Below are positions 19,743 through 28,457 of a stretch of DNA of 64,000 nucleotides, in pieces. The stretch is taken from positions 44,972 to 108,971 of the forward strand of contig NZ_PHSN01000024.1 in assembly GCF_002871005.1 (NCBI RefSeq), written 5' to 3'. The DNA is from Acidimangrovimonas sediminis (GTDB taxonomy: Bacteria; Pseudomonadota; Alphaproteobacteria; Rhodobacterales; Rhodobacteraceae). Both the position numbers and the translations under genes were made by a program. The notes beneath the pieces are model-generated. The model had not been told where the DNA came from and did not search any database. It worked only from the letters and a program-made list of their open reading frames with translations. The number at the start of each line of letters is the position of its first letter. Position 1 is the first letter of the stretch.

Positions 19743-19771
19743 TTGCGGCCCCTCTTCGCCCCCGCTAATAG
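19743..19771 (+). promoter_or_regulatory. Promoter of second tRNA-Gly
   Basis: TTGCGG (19743) and TAATAG (19766) are separated by 17 bases and end 13 bases before the tRNA. Confidence 0.65.
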
Positions 19772-19784
19772 GGCGGCACGGAGC

Positions 19785-19859
19785 GCGGGCGTAGCTCAGG
19801 GGTAGAGCATAACCTTGCCAAGGTTAGGGTCGTGAGTTCGAATCTCATCGCCCGCTCCA
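19785..19859 (+). tRNA. tRNA-Gly(GCC), copy 2
   Basis: Same 75-base sequence as copy 1, with anticodon GCC and encoded CCA. It has its own promoter and terminator, so it should be an independent functional gene rather than an attachment-site remnant. Confidence 0.97.
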
Positions 19860-19867
19860 ATGACAAG

Positions 19868-19892
19868 ACCCTCCCTTGCGGGAGGGTTTTTT
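19868..19892 (+). terminator. Intrinsic terminator of second tRNA-Gly
   Basis: ACCCTCCC and GGGAGGGT form a perfect stem around TTGC, followed by a run of T. It is the clearest Rho-independent terminator in the window. Confidence 0.9.
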
Positions 19893-19936
19893 CATTTTCA
19901 CCGGCTTTCACGACATCCGGCGGCGCAGCAGGTCGT

Positions 19937-20455
19937 TCAGGCGGCGTTGCTCTCCCGGCGGGAGGCCTCCCTCCCCTCGCCGGCGGCGGCACGCGCCCGG
20001 GCGGCGCGGGTGCAGATGTCGGTGAGCAGGCAGTGCCCGCAGATGTCCGGCCCATTGGCCGAGGGCGCGCAATTGACCGGACCGTGGCCCAGGAAATGTT
20101 CCGAGATCTCGATCAGGTCGTCGACCTTCGCCGGCCGCCGCATCACGCAGCGCAGCGACCCCAGCATCGAGAACAGCTCGCCCTGCGAGAAGATCAGGCT
20201 GTCGGACAGCAGGATCGTGACCAGCGAGGGATTGTGGAATTGCGCCGCCATAGCGACCGAGAGCCCGCTTTCGCCCCCCACCCCTTCGCTTTCGGGAAAC
20301 AGCGCCGAGATCAGCAGGTCGGGCGGATCGACCCGGGCCAGGTTCATCGCCCGCCCGACCGCCGGGATGTGACGCACATCGTGGCCAAGTCCGCTCAGCC
20401 GGTCCGAAATTTCCGCGACCTCGTCTCCTGGCCGTTCGAGAATCATGATCTTCAC
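19937..20455 (-). CDS. Pseudo-receiver protein with endonuclease III-like Fe-S motif
   Basis: Protein of 172 residues that I cannot assign to a named family. Residues 1-110 follow a response-regulator fold pattern (KIMILERPG strand, [22 protein letters not shown]), but the acidic pocket and phospho-aspartate are missing. Residues 118-150 read [11 protein letters not shown]...[12 protein letters not shown], with cysteines C129, C139, C142 and C148 spaced x9, x2, x5. This resembles the C-terminal [4Fe-4S] motif of endonuclease III (C-x6-C-x2-C-x5-C), including the preceding HG. The tail is Ala/Arg-rich. GTG at 20455 is chosen because GGAGG lies five bases upstream; GTG at 20470 is the alternative. 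It converges on the second tRNA-Gly. A redox or Fe-S sensing role would be speculation. Confidence 0.7.
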   Translation of the reverse strand: MKIMILERPGDEVAEISDRLSGLGHDVRHIPAVGRAMNLARVDPPDLLISALFPESEGVGGESGLSVAMAAQFHNPSLVTILLSDSLIFSQGELFSMLGSLRCVMRRPAKVDDLIEISEHFLGHGPVNCAPSANGPDICGHCLLTDICTRAARARAAAGEGREASRRESNAA

Positions 20456-20644
20456 GAATACCTCCGACACGCCGTTCGCCCAGACATCGTGGTCTCACTA
20501 GACCGTGAATGGCTTAAAGGCCGCTTAATGCCGCCCGCCGAATTCGCCTTTCGCGCCAAGCCGCTTAACAAGCGCCGCGGGGCGCCCTATAAGGCGCGCG
20601 AACCGCAGGGGCCCTCTGCCCCGCGAGGTCAGGGGGAGTGCCCG

Positions 20645-21232
20645 ATGCGACAGGCCGAGATCACGCGAACCACCGCCGAGACCGACATCTCGGTCCGGAT
20701 CGACCTTGACGGGTCGGGACACTACGAGATGGCGACCGGCGTCGGGTTCTTCGACCACATGCTGGACCAGCTGGCGCGGCATTCGCTGATCGACATGATT
20801 GTGACGGCCAAGGGCGACCTGCATGTCGACGATCACCACACGGTCGAGGATACCGGCATCGCCCTGGGCCAGGCGTTGGCGAAGGCCCTGGGCGACAAGC
20901 GCGGGATCCGACGCTACGGCGCGTGCCTGCTGCCGATGGACGACACTCTGGTGCGGGCCGCGCTGGACCTGTCGGGGCGGCCGTATCTCGTGTGGAAGGC
21001 CGAGATGCCGACCGAGAAGATCGGTACCTTCGACACCCAGCTGGTGCGCGAGTTCTTCCAGGCGCTCGCGACCCACGGCGGCATCACCCTGCATGTCGAG
21101 GCGCTTGACGGGATCAACAGCCACCACATCGCGGAAGCCGCCTTCAAGGCGGTGGCGCGGGCCCTGCGCGAGGCGGTGGAGACCGATCCGCGCAAGGCCG
21201 ATGCGGTGCCCTCGACCAAGGGCGCGCTCTAG
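20645..21232 (+). CDS. hisB: Imidazoleglycerol-phosphate dehydratase HisB
   Basis: Dehydrates imidazole glycerol phosphate to imidazole acetol phosphate in histidine synthesis. The 195-residue monofunctional enzyme has the metal-binding motifs [31 protein letters not shown] and [19 protein letters not shown] and ends in STKGAL, like the family. The ATG is preceded by GGGGGAG; the long upstream reading runs back through the tRNA and is rejected. It is first in the his cluster, followed by a dispersed palindromic element and hisH. Confidence 0.96.
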   Translation: MRQAEITRTTAETDISVRIDLDGSGHYEMATGVGFFDHMLDQLARHSLIDMIVTAKGDLHVDDHHTVEDTGIALGQALAKALGDKRGIRRYGACLLPMDDTLVRAALDLSGRPYLVWKAEMPTEKIGTFDTQLVREFFQALATHGGITLHVEALDGINSHHIAEAAFKAVARALREAVETDPRKADAVPSTKGAL

Positions 21233-21249
21233 GGCCGGCGGGGTCGGCG

Positions 21250-21300
21250 GGGGGCGCTGCCCCCCTGCACCCCCCGGGATATTTCTGCTCAGAAGAAGGG
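21250..21300 (+). repeat. Dispersed palindromic element (forward), hisB-hisH gap
   Basis: GGGGGGCGCTGCCCCCCTGC forms a GC hairpin and is followed by a C-run, GGGATATTT and CTGCTCAGAAGAAG. Its end is only 14 bases from the hisH start codon, inside what is otherwise a gene cluster. Confidence 0.8.
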
Positions 21301-21314
21301 CAAGGGGTCTGATC

Positions 21315-21962
21315 ATGCGGACGGCGATCGTCGATTACGATTCGGGCAACCTGCATTCGGCGCAGAAGGCGTTCGAACGGGTGGCGGCCGAGCAGGGCGC
21401 GGGCGAGGTCGTCGTGACCTCGGATCCGGAGGTGGTGCGCGGCGCGGACCGGGTGGTGCTTCCGGGCGACGGGGCGTTTCCGGCCTGCCGGCGGGCGCTC
21501 TTCGATCATCGCGGGGTGTTCGAGGCGATCGAGGAGGTCGTGATCGGCCAGGGGCGGCCCTTCCTGGGGATCTGCATCGGCATGCAGATGATGGCCACGC
21601 GCGGGCTGGAATACGAACCGACGGCGGGCTTCGATTGGATCGGCGGAGAGGTGGTGCGGATCGCGCCCGAGGACCCGGCGCTGAAGGTGCCGCACATGGG
21701 CTGGAACGATCTCGTGCTCGACCCCGGGGCGGCAGGCCACCCGGTTCTGGACGGGATCGCGGCGGGCGATCACGCCTATTTCGTGCATTCCTACCATTTC
21801 CGTGTCGCCGACCCGGCGCATCGGCTGGCGCATTGCGACTACGGCAGCGAGATCACCGCCATCGTGGGACGCGACACCATCGTGGGCACCCAGTTCCACC
21901 CCGAGAAGAGCCAGGCCACCGGATTGCGGCTGATCGCCAACTTCCTGACCTGGCGGCCCTGA
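21315..21962 (+). CDS. hisH: Imidazole glycerol phosphate synthase subunit HisH
   Basis: Glutamine amidotransferase subunit that hydrolyses glutamine and channels ammonia to HisF. The 215-residue class I amidotransferase shows C87 in GICIGMQMM, and H195 and E197 in TQFHPEKS, the complete triad. VDYDSGNL at the N-terminus and VPHMGWNDL are HisH-specific. The start lies just after the palindromic element, and no strong Shine-Dalgarno sequence is seen. glsA begins two bases after its stop. Confidence 0.96.
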   Translation: MRTAIVDYDSGNLHSAQKAFERVAAEQGAGEVVVTSDPEVVRGADRVVLPGDGAFPACRRALFDHRGVFEAIEEVVIGQGRPFLGICIGMQMMATRGLEYEPTAGFDWIGGEVVRIAPEDPALKVPHMGWNDLVLDPGAAGHPVLDGIAAGDHAYFVHSYHFRVADPAHRLAHCDYGSEITAIVGRDTIVGTQFHPEKSQATGLRLIANFLTWRP

Positions 21963-21964
21963 GG

Positions 21965-22876
21965 ATGGACCTGCGCGGCATCCTCGACGAGATCGCCGCC
22001 GAGATGGCCACGCGCAGCGAGCGCGGCGCGCCCGCAAGCTATATCCCCGAGCTGGCCCGCGTCGACCCGGGGCAGTTCGGCATCGCCGTGGTCACCGCCG
22101 ACGGGCGGGACCATGCGGCGGGCGACGCCGACGCGGCCTTCTCGATCCAGAGCGTGTCGAAGGTCTTCACCCTGGCGCTGGCCCTTGGCAAACTGGGGGA
22201 CCGGCTGTGGACGCGGGTCGGGCGCGAACCCTCCGGCCTCGCCTTCAACTCCATCCTCCAGCTGGAGCACGAGAAGGGGCGGCCGCGGAACCCGTTCATC
22301 AATTCGGGCGCCATCGTCACCACCGACGCGATCCTGGAAGGATCGACCCCGCGCGAGACGCTGGGGGCGATCCTGCGCTTCATCCGCGAGGCGGCGGAGG
22401 ACGACGCGATCCATATCGACAAGGCGGTGGCGCGGTCGGAAACCGCCCATGGCCACGGCAATTTCGCGCTGGCGCATTACATCAAGGCGCATGGCAACCT
22501 GCGCCACGCGCCCGAGCTGACGCTGGGCACCTACTTCCACCAATGCGCCATCGCCATGTCGTGCCGCCAGCTCGCGCGCGCCGGGCGGTTCCTCGTCAAT
22601 GCCCCCACCCTGCCCCGCCTCGTCTCGGCCGAACGGGTACGACGGATCAACGCCCTGATGATGACCTGCGGCCATTACGACGGCTCGGGCGAGTTCGCCT
22701 TCCGCGTGGGCCTTCCCGGCAAGAGCGGCGTGGGCGGCGGGATCCTCGCGGTTGCGCCCGGCAAGGCGGCGATCGCGGTCTGGTCGCCGGGGCTGAACGC
22801 GCGCGGCAACTCGGCCCTCGGCACCGAGGCGATGGAGATGCTCGCGCGCAGGACCGGCTGGTCGGTCTTCGGATAG
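21965..22876 (+). CDS. glsA: Glutaminase GlsA
   Basis: Beta-lactamase-fold glutaminase converting glutamine to glutamate and ammonia. The 303-residue protein has the catalytic S63-x-x-K66 in [11 protein letters not shown] motifs in [10 protein letters not shown], and the [11 protein letters not shown] and [11 protein letters not shown] motifs. It starts two bases after hisH, so the two are almost certainly co-transcribed. A free glutaminase next to the HisH amidotransferase is unexpected in a his cluster. It may simply ride on the promoter. Confidence 0.94.
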   Translation: MDLRGILDEIAAEMATRSERGAPASYIPELARVDPGQFGIAVVTADGRDHAAGDADAAFSIQSVSKVFTLALALGKLGDRLWTRVGREPSGLAFNSILQLEHEKGRPRNPFINSGAIVTTDAILEGSTPRETLGAILRFIREAAEDDAIHIDKAVARSETAHGHGNFALAHYIKAHGNLRHAPELTLGTYFHQCAIAMSCRQLARAGRFLVNAPTLPRLVSAERVRRINALMMTCGHYDGSGEFAFRVGLPGKSGVGGGILAVAPGKAAIAVWSPGLNARGNSALGTEAMEMLARRTGWSVFG

Positions 22877-22887
22877 GGCGGGCCGGG

Positions 22888-23289
22888 CTACTTCACCCGG
22901 GTCCAGGTGCCGCCGTTGCGACAGATCATGCCACCCAACACGCAGCCCGACACGGCGACGGCATCGCCCTTGAGGTCCATCTTGGACGTATAGGTCTTGT
23001 CGCGGTCGGGCGACCAGACCTTGCCGCCGCCGTAATGGCCGCCGCCCTGGTTCTTCATGTCCCAGACGATCCGCCTGCCGACATTGTCGGATTGCATCGC
23101 CTGGCCGTCGGCACCGAAGGCCTTGACCAGCGTGCCGCAGAAGGCCCCACCACAAGGCTTGATGTCGACAAAGCCGAAATGGCCGTTGTCGTCGGGCTTG
23201 GTCTTCCAGGTGCCGACCAGCGGATCGGCGGCGAAGGCGGGGACGCTCGTCAGCGCCAGCAGCGCCGCGGCAATGGCAAAATTCTTCAT
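22888..23289 (-). CDS. DUF2147 secreted protein
   Basis: Small exported protein of 133 residues. It has an N-terminal signal peptide (MKNFAIAAALLALTSVPAFA), then a DUF2147 domain starting DPLVGTWKT, with CGGAFCGTL and CVLGGMICRNGGTWTR. Four cysteines could form disulfides in the periplasm. The ATG has GGAGGAG nearby. It is antisense to and between glsA and hisA. The function of DUF2147 is unknown. Confidence 0.85.
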   Translation of the reverse strand: MKNFAIAAALLALTSVPAFAADPLVGTWKTKPDDNGHFGFVDIKPCGGAFCGTLVKAFGADGQAMQSDNVGRRIVWDMKNQGGGHYGGGKVWSPDRDKTYTSKMDLKGDAVAVSGCVLGGMICRNGGTWTRVK

Positions 23290-23479
23290 GGGTCTCCTCC
23301 CTTGACTGACGGCATCTTCCGCCAGCCGGGGCCCGCCAGGCAAGATTGACGTTGCGCCCCCGGGCCCGCCCCGCCCATGTCCCGGCGCCCGGCAGGCCGC
23401 GCCGCGGGCCCGCCGCCGCGCTTTGCATTCCCCCCCGGGCTGTGGCATTGGACGGCCATCCCGACAGGAGCTGACGACG

Positions 23480-24199
23480 ATGATCCTCTACCCCGCGATC
23501 GACCTCAAGGACGGCCAGTGCGTGCGCCTTCTGCGCGGCGAGATGGAAAAGGCCACCGTGTTTTCCGACGACCCGGCCGCCCAGGCCCGCGCCTTCGCCG
23601 AGGCCGGCTGCGGCTGGATCCATCTCGTCGACCTGAACGGCGCCTTCGCGGGCGAACCCGTGAACGCCGCGGCCGTCGAGGCGATCCTGAAGGCCATCGA
23701 CGTCCCCGCCCAGCTCGGCGGCGGGATCCGCGACATGGCGACCATCGAACGCTGGCTCGACCGCGGCCTCGCTCGCGTCATCCTCGGCACCGTGGCGGTG
23801 GAGGACCCCGACCTGGTGCGCGAGGCCGCGATGGCCTTCCCCGGCCAGGTCGCAGTCGGCATCGACGCCCGCAAGGGCCGCGTCGCCACCAAGGGCTGGG
23901 CCGAGGAAACCGAGGTGATCGCGACCGACCTCGCGCAAAGCTACGAGGATGCGGGCGTGGCCGCGATCATCTATACCGACATCGACCGCGACGGCGCCAT
24001 GGGCGGCCCGAACGTCGAGGCGACCGCGGCCCTCGCCCGCGCCGTCTCGATCCCGGTGATCGCGTCGGGCGGCGTCTCCTCGCTTGCCGATCTCGCAGCA
24101 CTCCGGGACACCGGCGTCATCGCCGGCGCGATCTCGGGCCGCGCACTCTACGACGGCGCGCTGGACCTGCGCGCGGCGATCGCGGCCCTCGCCGCCTGA
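23480..24199 (+). CDS. hisA: ProFAR isomerase HisA
   Basis: Phosphoribosylformimino-5-aminoimidazole carboxamide ribotide isomerase, the TIM-barrel enzyme that makes the HisF substrate. The 239-residue protein has D8 in [12 protein letters not shown], the phosphate sites QLGGGIRD and ASGGVSS, and [14 protein letters not shown] with the second catalytic aspartate. The ATG follows CAGGAG. It is separated from hisF by a reverse-oriented palindromic element. Confidence 0.96.
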   Translation: MILYPAIDLKDGQCVRLLRGEMEKATVFSDDPAAQARAFAEAGCGWIHLVDLNGAFAGEPVNAAAVEAILKAIDVPAQLGGGIRDMATIERWLDRGLARVILGTVAVEDPDLVREAAMAFPGQVAVGIDARKGRVATKGWAEETEVIATDLAQSYEDAGVAAIIYTDIDRDGAMGGPNVEATAALARAVSIPVIASGGVSSLADLAALRDTGVIAGAISGRALYDGALDLRAAIAALAA

Positions 24200-24200
24200 T

Positions 24201-24270
24201 CCCTTCTTCTGGGTACAAATATCCTCGGGGGGTGAGGCCGCCCTTGCGGCCGAGGGGGCCGACAGCCCCC
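24201..24270 (-). repeat. Dispersed palindromic element (reverse), hisA-hisF gap
   Basis: TTCTTCTGGGTACAAATATC followed by CTCGGGGGGTGAGG is the reverse form of the same element, with some changes (GGTACA in place of AGCAGA). A further GC hairpin, GGCCGCCC...GGCCGAGGGGG, follows. It starts two bases after the hisA stop. Confidence 0.7.
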
Positions 24271-24317
24271 TTCCCCGTCCCGCCGCAAGCGGCTACCTAG
24301 GGGCAAAGGAGACCCCG

Positions 24318-25075
<758 letters not shown>

Positions 25076-25079
<4 letters not shown>

Positions 25080-25390
25080 GCGAGACCCTGGAACGGCTGG
25101 CGGCGACGATCGCCGCGCGCAAGGGCGCGGATCCCGAAAGCTCCTGGACCGCGAAGCTCTTCGCCAAGGGGCCTGAGAAATGCGCCGAGAAATTCGGCGA
25201 GGAAGCTGTCGAGGCGATCATCGAGGCGGTGAAGGGCGACAGCGCGCGGCTGACCTCCGAAGCGGCCGACGTGCTCTATCACCTGCTGGTCATGCTCGCC
25301 GCCCGCGACGTGACGCTCGACGCGGTGCTGGCCGAACTTGCCCGTCGCGAAGGCACCTCCGGCATCGCGGAAAAGGCCGCACGCGACTGA
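25076..25390 (+). CDS. hisE: Phosphoribosyl-ATP pyrophosphatase HisE
   Basis: Hydrolyses phosphoribosyl-ATP to phosphoribosyl-AMP, the second step of histidine synthesis. The 104-residue all-helical MazG-like protein has [23 protein letters not shown] and [13 protein letters not shown] (ExxE and D metal ligands). It overlaps hisF by four bases and ends the cluster; a long hairpin follows. hisI is not nearby. Confidence 0.95.
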
Positions 25391-25399
25391 CTCCTCGGG

Positions 25400-25440
25400 C
25401 GCTTTGCTGCTCGTCGTCACGACGAGGAGAAGCGAAGCGC
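25400..25440 (+). terminator. Long hairpin after hisE
   Basis: CTCGTCGT and ACGACGAG form a perfect core stem at 25410-25426. It is extended imperfectly by GCGCTTTGC against GCGAAGCGC. It lies between convergent hisE and the CoA-binding gene, with no T-run on either side. Confidence 0.6.
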
Positions 25441-25510
25441 ATGACGAGGCGCCCCGATGAGGCCCCCCCGGGCGAGGCAACCGGGCGAGGCACCCCGATC
25501 AAGCGGCGCC

Positions 25511-25981
25511 TCACAGCTTCGACGAGATGATCCCGGTGTTGAACCCTGCCATCCGAAGCTCACCGAAAAGCCGCTGATACTCGATCTTCGGGCAGCGGTT
25601 CTCGATCACCGTCACGCCGGCGGCCTCGAGCTTCTCGCGCGCCTCGGCGTTCTGCACCCCGATCTGCATCCAGAAGGTCTTCAGCTTCGGAAACGCCGCC
25701 AGCGCCGCCTCGGCGATCGGCGGCACCGCCTCGGACCTGCGGAACACGTCGACCATGTCGACCGGCACGTCGATCTCGGACAGGTCGGCGCGCACCTCCT
25801 CGCCGAACAGCCGCTCGCCCGCGTGGCCGGGATTGACCGGGATCACCCGGAACCCCTTCAGCGACAGGTAGCGCGCAACGTAATAGCTCGGCCTCACCGG
25901 GTTGGGCGAGACGCCGACGACGGCGATCACCTTGGTCTCGGTCAGGATGCGTTTCAGCAGGGCGTCGGGATACTCGGTCAT
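25511..25981 (-). CDS. CoA-binding (Rossmann) domain protein
   Basis: Small cytoplasmic protein of 156 residues consisting of one CoA-binding domain of the YccU type. IAVVGVSPNPVRPSYYVARY is the nucleotide-binding loop, followed by VIPVNPGHAGERLFGEEV, VDMVDVFRRSE, TFWMQIGVQN and VIENRCPKIEY. The biochemical role of the family is unclear; acyl-CoA sensing or a link to protein acylation have been suggested for relatives. It converges on hisE. Confidence 0.88.
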   Translation of the reverse strand: MTEYPDALLKRILTETKVIAVVGVSPNPVRPSYYVARYLSLKGFRVIPVNPGHAGERLFGEEVRADLSEIDVPVDMVDVFRRSEAVPPIAEAALAAFPKLKTFWMQIGVQNAEAREKLEAAGVTVIENRCPKIEYQRLFGELRMAGFNTGIISSKL

Positions 25982-25997
25982 GCCGCAGATCTAACAC

Positions 25998-26027
25998 AAA
26001 AAAGCGCCCGGACCAGAGCCCGGGCGC
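25998..26027 (-). terminator. Intrinsic terminator upstream of CoA-binding gene
   Basis: GCGCCCGG and CCGGGCGC form a perfect 8-bp stem with an 8-base loop. On the minus strand it is followed by six T. It ends a minus-strand transcript just before the CoA-binding gene begins. Confidence 0.85.
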
Positions 26028-26150
26028 AAGTGCGGAACGAGGGACAGTGAATTGAAACGCCGGTGTTCCGTACCAGCGCTTCCGGGAAACTACATAAGCA
26101 CGCCTTTGCGGATGAGAAGACCCTGTAGCAAACCTGTGAAAGCTTTGTTA
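25998..26150 (-). ncRNA. Candidate small RNA or 3' UTR
   Basis: About 150 bases of relatively AT-rich, non-coding minus-strand sequence end in a strong intrinsic terminator. No ORF with an RBS fits. It is either a short independent RNA, with a start somewhere near the TTAACAAAG at about 26145-26153, or the long 3' UTR of the YHS gene, which stops at 26209. I do not recognise a known sRNA family and see no convincing promoter. Confidence 0.3.
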
Positions 26151-26208
26151 ATCACGCCGGCCGCTGCGCGCCGTCCCCGTGCCGCCCCCTGCCCGTGCCT
26201 GGGTCCGC

Positions 26209-26703
26209 TCAGACTTTCAGGATCGACGGCCAGCTCACGTCGGCGCGCGAGATGTTGCCCTTCACGTCGGCGCGCCAGGCATCACGCTCGGAGGTGTTCG
26301 CGAACAGGTAGAGATGGGTCTCGTCGATCTCCCAGACCTGCGGATCGCCGGGAATCAGGTGCCCGTCCGCCATCGACATCGCGCAATAGCCGCCGTAGCG
26401 GGGCGCGAAGGCATGGGGCGTGCGGGTGAAATGGTCCATCGACGCCTCGGACACGAAGAGCCACAGCGCTCCGCGCCATTTCAGCGCGTAATCGCTGTTG
26501 CCTTCCTCCGGGACTCCCGCGGTGAAATAGGTGACCGGGTCGTGCCCGCCGATCGCCAGCCCGCCATAGGTGCAGACCGCAGGCTCGGCCTGGGTCCGCG
26601 CCATCGCCGGCAGGATCCATGGCAGCGGCGCGCAGGCGGCCAGCGCCAGAAGGCTGCGGCGGGTCGGCTCGGCCGGGTCTGTCAGAGTGTCGAGGGTCGT
26701 CAT
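26209..26703 (-). CDS. YHS-domain protein with Tat-like signal
   Basis: Protein of 164 residues. The N-terminus has PTRRSLLALAACAPLPWILP, a twin-arginine plus hydrophobic stretch suggesting Tat export. The rest is a YHS-like domain (GGLAIGGHDPVTYFTAG, LWLFVSEASMDHFTRTPHAF, APRYGGYCAMSMADG) as in periplasmic YHS proteins that may bind metal or haem. Upstream in-frame starts extend into low-complexity sequence; the RBS is weak. Function unknown. Confidence 0.8.
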   Translation of the reverse strand: MTTLDTLTDPAEPTRRSLLALAACAPLPWILPAMARTQAEPAVCTYGGLAIGGHDPVTYFTAGVPEEGNSDYALKWRGALWLFVSEASMDHFTRTPHAFAPRYGGYCAMSMADGHLIPGDPQVWEIDETHLYLFANTSERDAWRADVKGNISRADVSWPSILKV

Positions 26704-27198
26704 GGCGGGTCCGGGCGGGTCTGTCTGGGCAGTCTCGTGTCTTGGACGGGGTGGCGTCCGGGGCGCGGACATGCGGGCTGATCTGGCGGCGGGGCCGGTC
26801 TCCGCGGAAGGCGTTCCCCGGCGGGGAATCCGGCGGTTGCGGCCCGGCTCCAAGATGCGCCCAACGGCGTCACCGCGCTAGCCCACCTAACCAAAGCGTG
26901 ACGGCCCGTCAGGTACCGTCAGCGGGTTGAAACAATTGCCCTGCGTCAACCGGGCACGGCAGTGAAAACCGCGGCCATGCAAGAACTTGCGCCAGGAGGC
27001 GATGCTGCGGCGCAGAGACAAGGGCCGGACGCCCCCGACCCCCTCCCGATGCGGACCCGACCAAGGTGCGGCAGGGCCTGGACACGGCCGGGCGGAGCCC
27101 CGCGCACGCCCCGCCATACGACATGTCACCGGCCCGCCAGATGGCGATTTCCCGCACCGCCGCCCCGTTCTGCGGGGGCCGCTGTGCACGGGCGCCCG
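26704..27198. other. Gene-free region between rlmB and the YHS gene
   Basis: About 495 bases between same-strand genes. ORFs here are arginine/proline-rich shadows without RBS. I see only a short CCGTCAGGTACCGTCAG direct repeat near 26909 and no convincing hairpin or RNA. Confidence 0.4.
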
Positions 27199-28038
27199 TC
27201 AGCCCCCGGACCGGCGCGCCACCTCGTAGAGCGAGACAGCCGCCGCGTTCGAGACGTTGAGAGACCCGAAGGCGCCGCGGAACGGGATCTTGACCAGCGC
27301 GTCGCAGGTTGCCCGGGTCTTGTCGCGCAGGCCCGGCCCCTCGGCCCCCAGCACCAGCGCCACCGCACGCCCCTGCCCCGCCGAATCGAGGGCCGCCGAC
27401 AGGTCCTGCTCGGCCTCGCCGGCAAGACCGAGCACGAGGTAGCCCATCTCCTTCAGCTCCCCCAGCGCCTCGGACAGGTTGGTCACCCGAAGATAGGGTT
27501 GCCGCTCCAGCGCGCCCGAGGCGGTCTTGGCCAGCGCGCCGGTCTCGGGCGCCGAATGGCGCGCCGTGGCGATCACGGCCCGCGCGCCGAACACCTCGGC
27601 CGAGCGCAGGATGGCCCCCACGTTGTGCGGATCGCTGACCCGGTCGAGACAGACCACCAGCGGCGCGCCGCCATCGTCGACCCCGCCGCCGATGCAGACC
27701 TCGGCCAGCTTGCCCCAGTCGAGCGGCTTGACCTCGAGCGCGGCGCCCTGGTGGACAGAGCCCGGGTCGATCGGCACGTCGAACTTGCGCGGATCGACGA
27801 TCTCGGCCTCGATCCCGCTGGCGGCGATGGCATCGGCCAGCTTGTCATGGGCGTTGCGGGTGACCACCAGCCGCAGCTTGCGGCGCGCGGGATTCGCCAG
27901 CGCGTCGCGCACCGCGTGCAGGCCGAACAGCCACACCGTTGCCGCCGCCGAGGCCCGCTTGGCGCGTTCCTTGTCGACCACCCAGGCGGGTTTCTTCGGG
28001 CCTCTCGGCCCCACGTTCCTCGGCCCCTGTCCGGTCAT
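27199..28038 (-). CDS. rlmB: 23S rRNA 2'-O-methyltransferase RlmB
   Basis: SpoU/TrmH-family methyltransferase, probably methylating the 2'-O of G2251 in 23S rRNA with SAM. The 279-residue protein has a basic N-terminal extension, the substrate-binding domain beginning LFGLHAVRDALANP, and the knotted SPOUT domain with LDRVSDPHNVGAILRSAEVF, LVLGAEGPGL and FGSLNVSNAAAVSLYE. The ATG at 28038 is chosen because upstream readings are low complexity. It is divergent from tRNA-Tyr. Confidence 0.93.
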   Translation of the reverse strand: MTGQGPRNVGPRGPKKPAWVVDKERAKRASAAATVWLFGLHAVRDALANPARRKLRLVVTRNAHDKLADAIAASGIEAEIVDPRKFDVPIDPGSVHQGAALEVKPLDWGKLAEVCIGGGVDDGGAPLVVCLDRVSDPHNVGAILRSAEVFGARAVIATARHSAPETGALAKTASGALERQPYLRVTNLSEALGELKEMGYLVLGLAGEAEQDLSAALDSAGQGRAVALVLGAEGPGLRDKTRATCDALVKIPFRGAFGSLNVSNAAAVSLYEVARRSGG

Positions 28039-28241
28039 GGCTCGGCCCCTCTTGCAGGCGGTTTGCAGGCGGGCCGGACCATGCGCGAAGCCCTCGCGGG
28101 CCGCAAGCGGATTCCGGCCGCGGCATGGCATCCCGCTCCGCCGATCCCGCGCATGGCCGCCCCTGGCAGCGCCCCGCAGCCCCCGGGGGACGGCGGCGAC
28201 GGCCCGTCGCGACGAACTGCCCGAAGTGCCGGAATTTCCTG

Positions 28242-28270
28242 TTGACGCCCCCGGGGCGGGAGGCTATCCA
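28242..28270 (+). promoter_or_regulatory. Promoter of tRNA-Tyr
   Basis: TTGACG (28242) and TATCCA (28265) with exactly 17 bases between; the tRNA starts 13 bases downstream. Confidence 0.75.
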
Positions 28271-28282
28271 CCCCCTCGCGTC

Positions 28283-28366
28283 GGGCGACGTGCTGCAAGG
28301 TGCGGCAGCGGACTGTAACTCCGCCGGGGAGACCCATGCCTGGTTCGATTCCAGGGTCGCCCACCA
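28283..28366 (+). tRNA. tRNA-Tyr(GTA)
   Basis: Class II tRNA of 84 bases. Acceptor GGGCGAC/GTCGCCC, D stem GCTG/CGGC, anticodon stem GCGGA/TCCGC with loop CTGTAAC (GTA), long variable arm with GGG-AGA-CCC, T arm CCTGG-TTCGATT-CCAGG, discriminator A and encoded CCA. Confidence 0.96.
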
Positions 28367-28457
28367 TTCTCCCCCTTGGTGATCCCCTCCTTCACGTGCC
28401 CGCACGGCGGTCCGGACGACGGCTCACAACCGTATGGCCCGCAAATGTTGCCGCCTG

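Noticed and set aside
18451..19859. An integrative element with tRNA-Gly attachment sites
   Set aside because: No integrase or mobility gene is present, and the repeat covers a whole tRNA with its own promoter, which fits gene duplication better than an att site.
26704..26881. A plus-strand ORF opposite the YHS gene upstream region
   Set aside because: Low-complexity, no RBS, no domain; it reads as a GC-driven shadow frame.
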